Shown: in pieces, positions 41,929 to 44,913 of the stretch
Layout: every line of letters begins with the position of its first letter
How positions within the stretch are numbered: the first letter of the stretch is position 1
Source: Kiritimatiellales bacterium
GTDB lineage: Bacteria > Verrucomicrobiota > Kiritimatiellia > Kiritimatiellales > Pontiellaceae
Direction: 5' to 3'
Assembly: GCA_021734345.1 (NCBI GenBank)
Contig: JAIPJC010000011.1
Location: forward strand, 1 to 44,913
DNA length: 44,913 nt
Program-made: the position numbers and the translations under genes
Notes under the pieces: model-generated
Seen by the model: the letters and a program-made list of their open reading frames with translations, nothing else
Database searches by the model: none
Told to the model about the DNA's origin: nothing

Positions 41929-42417
41929 GCATGTGATAAACGGAATACCCGCCCGGCGGGCGGCACTTCAAACGATACCAGCCCCCGCGCTCTCCGTTTA
42001 CACGGAGCGCCCCGTCGAACAGATCTCCCTGGATAAGAATGCACACTTCCACTGCACAACCGCCGTATTTACCGTAGAGGCACAGCCCCGGACTTTGGTT
42101 TGCTGGGCAACCTCATCCGCCTCCTCAGCCTTGTATGCGATTTCTGTTCGTCGGCCCACAGTTTTGAACTCCATCTTCCTCTCCACCATTCCTCGCGGAA
42201 TCGCAGTTGATTTCGTCTAGCGCTTTAGCTACCCTACAACTCCATGAAAGAAGTTAACCATAGCCGGGCTAAGCGCACGGGACTTCAACCCCATAAGTTT
42301 GCATTCATGCCAGGCGTACCCAGTGGTTAGAGGCTATCGTGAAAACGCCGGTTGATCCGGTCGAAGTTTGTTTCCACTCAGCCATAAGGTCTGTGTAAAA
42401 ATAATAGGAAGTAAGAT
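41929..42417. other. Intergenic stretch with palindromes and one doubtful ORF
   Basis: About 490 bp. It holds a GC-rich palindrome near 41950 (CCGCCCGGCGGGCGG) and a hairpin CTCCGT-TTAC-ACGGAG near 41993, neither with a T-run. A minus-strand reading frame is listed separately. The rest (42190-42417) shows nothing I can name. Confidence 0.5.
41998..42174 (-). CDS. Possible small protein, very doubtful
   Basis: A 58-residue frame starting at an ATG with GGAGAGG a few bases upstream. The composition is soluble with three cysteines ('GCASTVNTAVVQWKC'). I see no family, and the frame could equally be part of a decayed gene. It is listed because the ribosome binding site is good. Confidence 0.2.
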   Translation of the reverse strand: MEFKTVGRRTEIAYKAEEADEVAQQTKVRGCASTVNTAVVQWKCAFLSREICSTGRSV

Positions 42418-42927
42418 ATGAAGATGCGTTTAGTTTTTATCGCTTGTTGGTTGGTGACGTTAGTATCTTCACATTTCGCGCAGGGGCAAACTCTTACAGA
42501 CTGTGCTAAAGCCTATGCTTTCACGTATGTTGTTTCTAACCCAAATGTAATGGGGGATTCGCGCATCTTTGTGTTGAGCGATGTTAACCCCAATCCAGAA
42601 AGTAACATCGTGACGAACAAATTATATGCATATCGGTTATCTAGCGCATACATAAGCTATCAGGTTCAACAGTCACCAGATATGGGAGTCGATATCCCAT
42701 GGTCTAACACTGTATTTGACGATAAAAACTATTTCATCAGCTACAATGACGTTCCATATTTTGAATCGGATCTTTTCTCTGGAATAGTTGGTTCCGTCTT
42801 ATCTACGAATAATACAATGTTTTTTAGGGTTCATTATACCTGCACATCTACAACCTACTTTTCGGAATCCGATTTGATTGGATATTGCACCAACTCTCTC
42901 GGGTTTCCCGCATCATTATTTGAATAA
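42418..42927 (+). CDS. AT-rich orphan secreted protein
   Basis: A 169-residue protein with a signal peptide ('LVFIACWLVTLVSSHFAQG') and AGGAAG before the ATG. The mature part is rich in Ser, Tyr, Asn and Phe and holds three cysteines after the signal, probably a small beta domain. Base composition is clearly more AT-rich than its neighbours and codon use differs (many TTA, AAT, ATA). That suggests recent transfer. It lies between the oxidoreductase operon and the membrane protein gene, about 1.1 kb from an IS66 end. Function unknown. Confidence 0.6.
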   Translation: MKMRLVFIACWLVTLVSSHFAQGQTLTDCAKAYAFTYVVSNPNVMGDSRIFVLSDVNPNPESNIVTNKLYAYRLSSAYISYQVQQSPDMGVDIPWSNTVFDDKNYFISYNDVPYFESDLFSGIVGSVLSTNNTMFFRVHYTCTSTTYFSESDLIGYCTNSLGFPASLFE

Positions 42928-43020
42928 CAAGAATTCGTATATCATTAGTTATCTCCCTGAAGTAAATGCAACTTGGGATTACCTTATATTGCGATAAATG
43001 AAAACATGCAGAGAATGCTG

Positions 43021-43980
43021 ATGAAAAGGTCTATCCTGTTACCGGTGTTGATTCTTTTTTTCCTGTCATCCTGGACCGGAGAGGTCATTTCTGGCTTTCT
43101 CACGGCGGGGCAGTTTTTCGAACCGTTTCGGCTTCTTATTACCCTGCCGCCATACGGCTGCGGAGTCCTAATCGCCCGCGAACTCATGGTTCGAAACAAA
43201 AAAGGGTGGCCCAGCCTTTTCATGTTCGGTATGGCCTTCGGTATTTTTTTCGAGGGCATCATCACCCGTGTTTTCGTCAATCCCGATCCGGGCATTATCG
43301 CACCGCACGATGTGGCTTACCAAAGGGTCCTGGGGTGGAACTGGGCCAACACCATCGGGGTAACCCATTTTCATGCCCTGCTCGCCATCGTATCACCGGT
43401 GTTTTTGACCGAAATGCTCTTCCCAAAACACCGTCGCGAATCCTGGATGGGTGCCCCGGCGCTTTGCATCTGCGTCCTGGTTATGCTGACCTGGCCCTTT
43501 GTGTTGGGTCTTTTTGCCGATTACGTGCCGCCGGTCCCGGTTGTCCTTTCAGCTCTTCTTTTGACCGGGTTGTTCTTGGCCCTGGGACTGGCAATGCCGG
43601 CGCGTGTTTTCTGGTCGGAGCACCGGAAAGCTTGGCGGCCCTTCTGGCTGTGGTTCGTGTGCACGGCGGCAATGGCTCTTGTAATGATCGGTGGCAGCGC
43701 CATCCCAAGCAGCGCAACCCCGCCGCCTCTCCCGGCACTTCTAGGGTCGATGGTCGCCGTTATCATCCTTGAGTTTCTCATACTGGCCTTTCTAACCGGC
43801 GGTCATTCCTTTGGCGACCGCCACCGCCTGTCCATGGTGCTGGGTTGGCTGATGTTTTTCTTGCTCTTCACCGTGGCCAAAGAGATTGAGGCAAAAGAGA
43901 TTACTCAGCGGGGCATTACCGCAGGACTCATGGTTATCTTTCTGCTGTTTCTACGCATTCGGGTGAAGTCTGAGCAATGA
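43021..43980 (+). CDS. Multi-pass membrane protein of unknown function
   Basis: A 319-residue protein from the ATG at 43021; ATGs at 43006 and 43015 or the TTG at 42973 are alternatives, and no strong ribosome binding site decides. About nine hydrophobic segments are seen, such as 'SILLPVLILFFLSSWTGEVI', 'LCICVLVMLTWPFVLGLFA' and 'LGSMVAVIILEFLILAFLTG'. Charged residues within the membrane part ('ARELMV', 'FFEGIITRVF') and 'THFHALLAIVSPVFLTEMLF' could form a site. I do not recognise the family. GC-rich, unlike the gene before it. Confidence 0.65.
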   Translation: MKRSILLPVLILFFLSSWTGEVISGFLTAGQFFEPFRLLITLPPYGCGVLIARELMVRNKKGWPSLFMFGMAFGIFFEGIITRVFVNPDPGIIAPHDVAYQRVLGWNWANTIGVTHFHALLAIVSPVFLTEMLFPKHRRESWMGAPALCICVLVMLTWPFVLGLFADYVPPVPVVLSALLLTGLFLALGLAMPARVFWSEHRKAWRPFWLWFVCTAAMALVMIGGSAIPSSATPPPLPALLGSMVAVIILEFLILAFLTGGHSFGDRHRLSMVLGWLMFFLLFTVAKEIEAKEITQRGITAGLMVIFLLFLRIRVKSEQ

Positions 43981-44079
43981 GGATTGCCAGCAAAGAATAG
44001 AGCGCAGCGAGAAGCGAAAGGATAATACGAGAAAGCATTCCCATTTAGACGACCAGATAACCGATGACATCTAATTGTT

Positions 44080-44913
44080 GTAAGCGATCCGCGTAGCATC
44101 ACTTGACAGTCGTAGATTTTGGAAAGGTCGTAGGTCTATGGCTACGACGTCTACGATGCGAGTTTCATGCGCCGCTCCTTGGACCAGGCGCGGGGTGTGA
44201 CCAGGGGGATCTGCTGGTTGGTCATGTGCGGCAGGCGTTCGAGTACGTCCTTGAGGTAGGCGTAGGGATCGACCCCGTGGGTTTTGCAGCTCGACAGGAT
44301 CGTGTAGATCACGGCACTGCGCCAACCGGTGTCTTCGCCGCCGATGAACATCCAGTTCTTTCTTCCCAAGGCGGCGGGGCGGATGGCGTTTTCGATCAGG
44401 TTGTTGTCGATCTCGACCTGGCCGTATTCGACGTAGGCCCGCAGGCCGTCGCTCTGGCGCAGCGCATAGGCGATGGCGGTTCCGGTCAGCGATCTGGGCT
44501 TGCAGGATCCGCCCTCGAACATGGCCCCGAAGACCCGGAAGAGGCGGTCGAGTATCGGTCGGCTTTCGCTTGCGCGGATGGCGGCGCGAAGCTTGGATCC
44601 GGCGTTTTGTTCGCGCAGCTTCCTCTCGATCTGGTAGAGCAGTCCGATCTGGTGCAGGATCCAGCGGTTGCGGGCCCGATGCTCGCCCATCTCCTGCGCC
44701 TTGAAGAACCGGCGGCGCACGTGCGCCCAGCATGCGGCATGCGCAGGCACATCAAAATCCTTTTCCAGTTTGCCATAGGGTTGGTATTCGTCGGTCTGGA
44801 TGATGCAGTCGAAGTCGTCGGGCAGCCATCGCTTCAGATGTTCGTAGCCGCGGCCGGGGGCCCAGTGGAAGACGGTTTCTTTTCGCGGGGCGTTGGAGAC
44901 CCAGAAGTAGCCT
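44080..44913 (-). mobile_element. IS66-family insertion element, right part (cut by window end)
   Basis: The end of the element is set by GTAAGCG at 44080-44086, the usual first bases of IS66 inverted repeats, followed inward by 'ATCCGCGTAGC'. It encloses the 3' part of a TnpC transposase gene. IS66 elements usually duplicate 8 bp of target; the flanking 8 bases here are TAATTGTT (44072-44079). The other end, with tnpA and tnpB, lies beyond the window. Confidence 0.75.
44151..44913 (-). CDS. tnpC: IS66 transposase (TnpC), C-terminal part
   Basis: The frame is open to the window edge, giving the last 253 residues; the track's start at 44750 is an internal GTG. The DDE catalytic region is clear: 'IIQTDEYQPYG' with the second Asp (the second residue of the triad), 'AHAACWAHVRRRFFKAQEMG', and the Glu block 'VEIDNNLIENAIRPAALGRKNW'. 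The conserved 'FIGGEDTGWRSAVIYTILSSCKTHG' and 'DPYAYLKDVLERLP' follow. The catalytic segments seen look intact, so the element may still be active. Confidence 0.93.
   Translation of the reverse strand, partial: GYFWVSNAPRKETVFHWAPGRGYEHLKRWLPDDFDCIIQTDEYQPYGKLEKDFDVPAHAACWAHVRRRFFKAQEMGEHRARNRWILHQIGLLYQIERKLREQNAGSKLRAAIRASESRPILDRLFRVFGAMFEGGSCKPRSLTGTAIAYALRQSDGLRAYVEYGQVEIDNNLIENAIRPAALGRKNWMFIGGEDTGWRSAVIYTILSSCKTHGVDPYAYLKDVLERLPHMTNQQIPLVTPRAWSKERRMKLAS

Overview
The window looks like chromosomal DNA of a Gram-negative, largely anaerobic bacterium of the PVC superphylum, most likely Kiritimatiellota (Pontiella-like). This is inference from gene content: large secreted LamG and hydrolase proteins ending in an 'F-F-[RK]-[VI]' module typical of that group, an SHD1-domain secreted protein, outer-membrane porins, 2-oxoacid:ferredoxin oxidoreductase with a GltD-like flavoprotein, and fairly GC-rich coding DNA. 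There are no rRNA or tRNA genes and no CRISPR array that I can see.

Region 1 (1-11.2 kb) is phosphate-centred. It holds the end of a PhoB-like regulator, a PhoR-like kinase, a Na/Pi symporter with a PhoU-like tail, and a phosphate-selective porin, with a solitary PstS further on at 17.9 kb. Between them sit a secreted alpha/beta hydrolase and a 909-residue LamG protein. The DNA around these two carries remnants of the symporter gene and of the hydrolase 3' end, in the order expected from a tandem duplication of symporter plus hydrolase whose second copy has decayed. Upstream of the porin and of pstS I find the same three-part direct repeat (CTAAYA-N5-CTCAYM-N5-CTAACA, 11-bp period), which I propose as the PHO box of this lineage.

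Region 2 (11.2-17.7 kb) is an electron-transfer module. It contains a membrane cytochrome b fused to an ethylbenzene-dehydrogenase-type haem domain, an Fe-S flavoprotein of the GltD class, a QseBC/PmrAB-like two-component pair and a beta-barrel porin. A shared CCTTAA-N6-TTAAG[GC] element lies in front of the first gene and of the porin, and is a candidate operator of the two-component regulator.

Region 3 (17.8-36.2 kb) is mostly housekeeping: pstS; cysK with an Rrf2 regulator; murG-murC; efp-epmA; a secreted SHD1 protein; rnhA; an Nramp transporter that appears to start at ACG; a UspA protein; a DEAD-box helicase; a Phd/PIN toxin-antitoxin pair overlapping recQ; and a tyrA-aroA-cmk-plsC operon whose end abuts a heptameric repeat.

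Region 4 (36.3-44.9 kb) holds a superoxide dismutase, a three-gene operon for a NAD(P)-linked 2-oxoacid:ferredoxin oxidoreductase, an AT-rich orphan secreted protein, a multi-pass membrane protein, and the right-hand part of an IS66-family element cut by the window end. Gene starts differ from the ORF track where a ribosome binding site or family alignment favours a downstream start.
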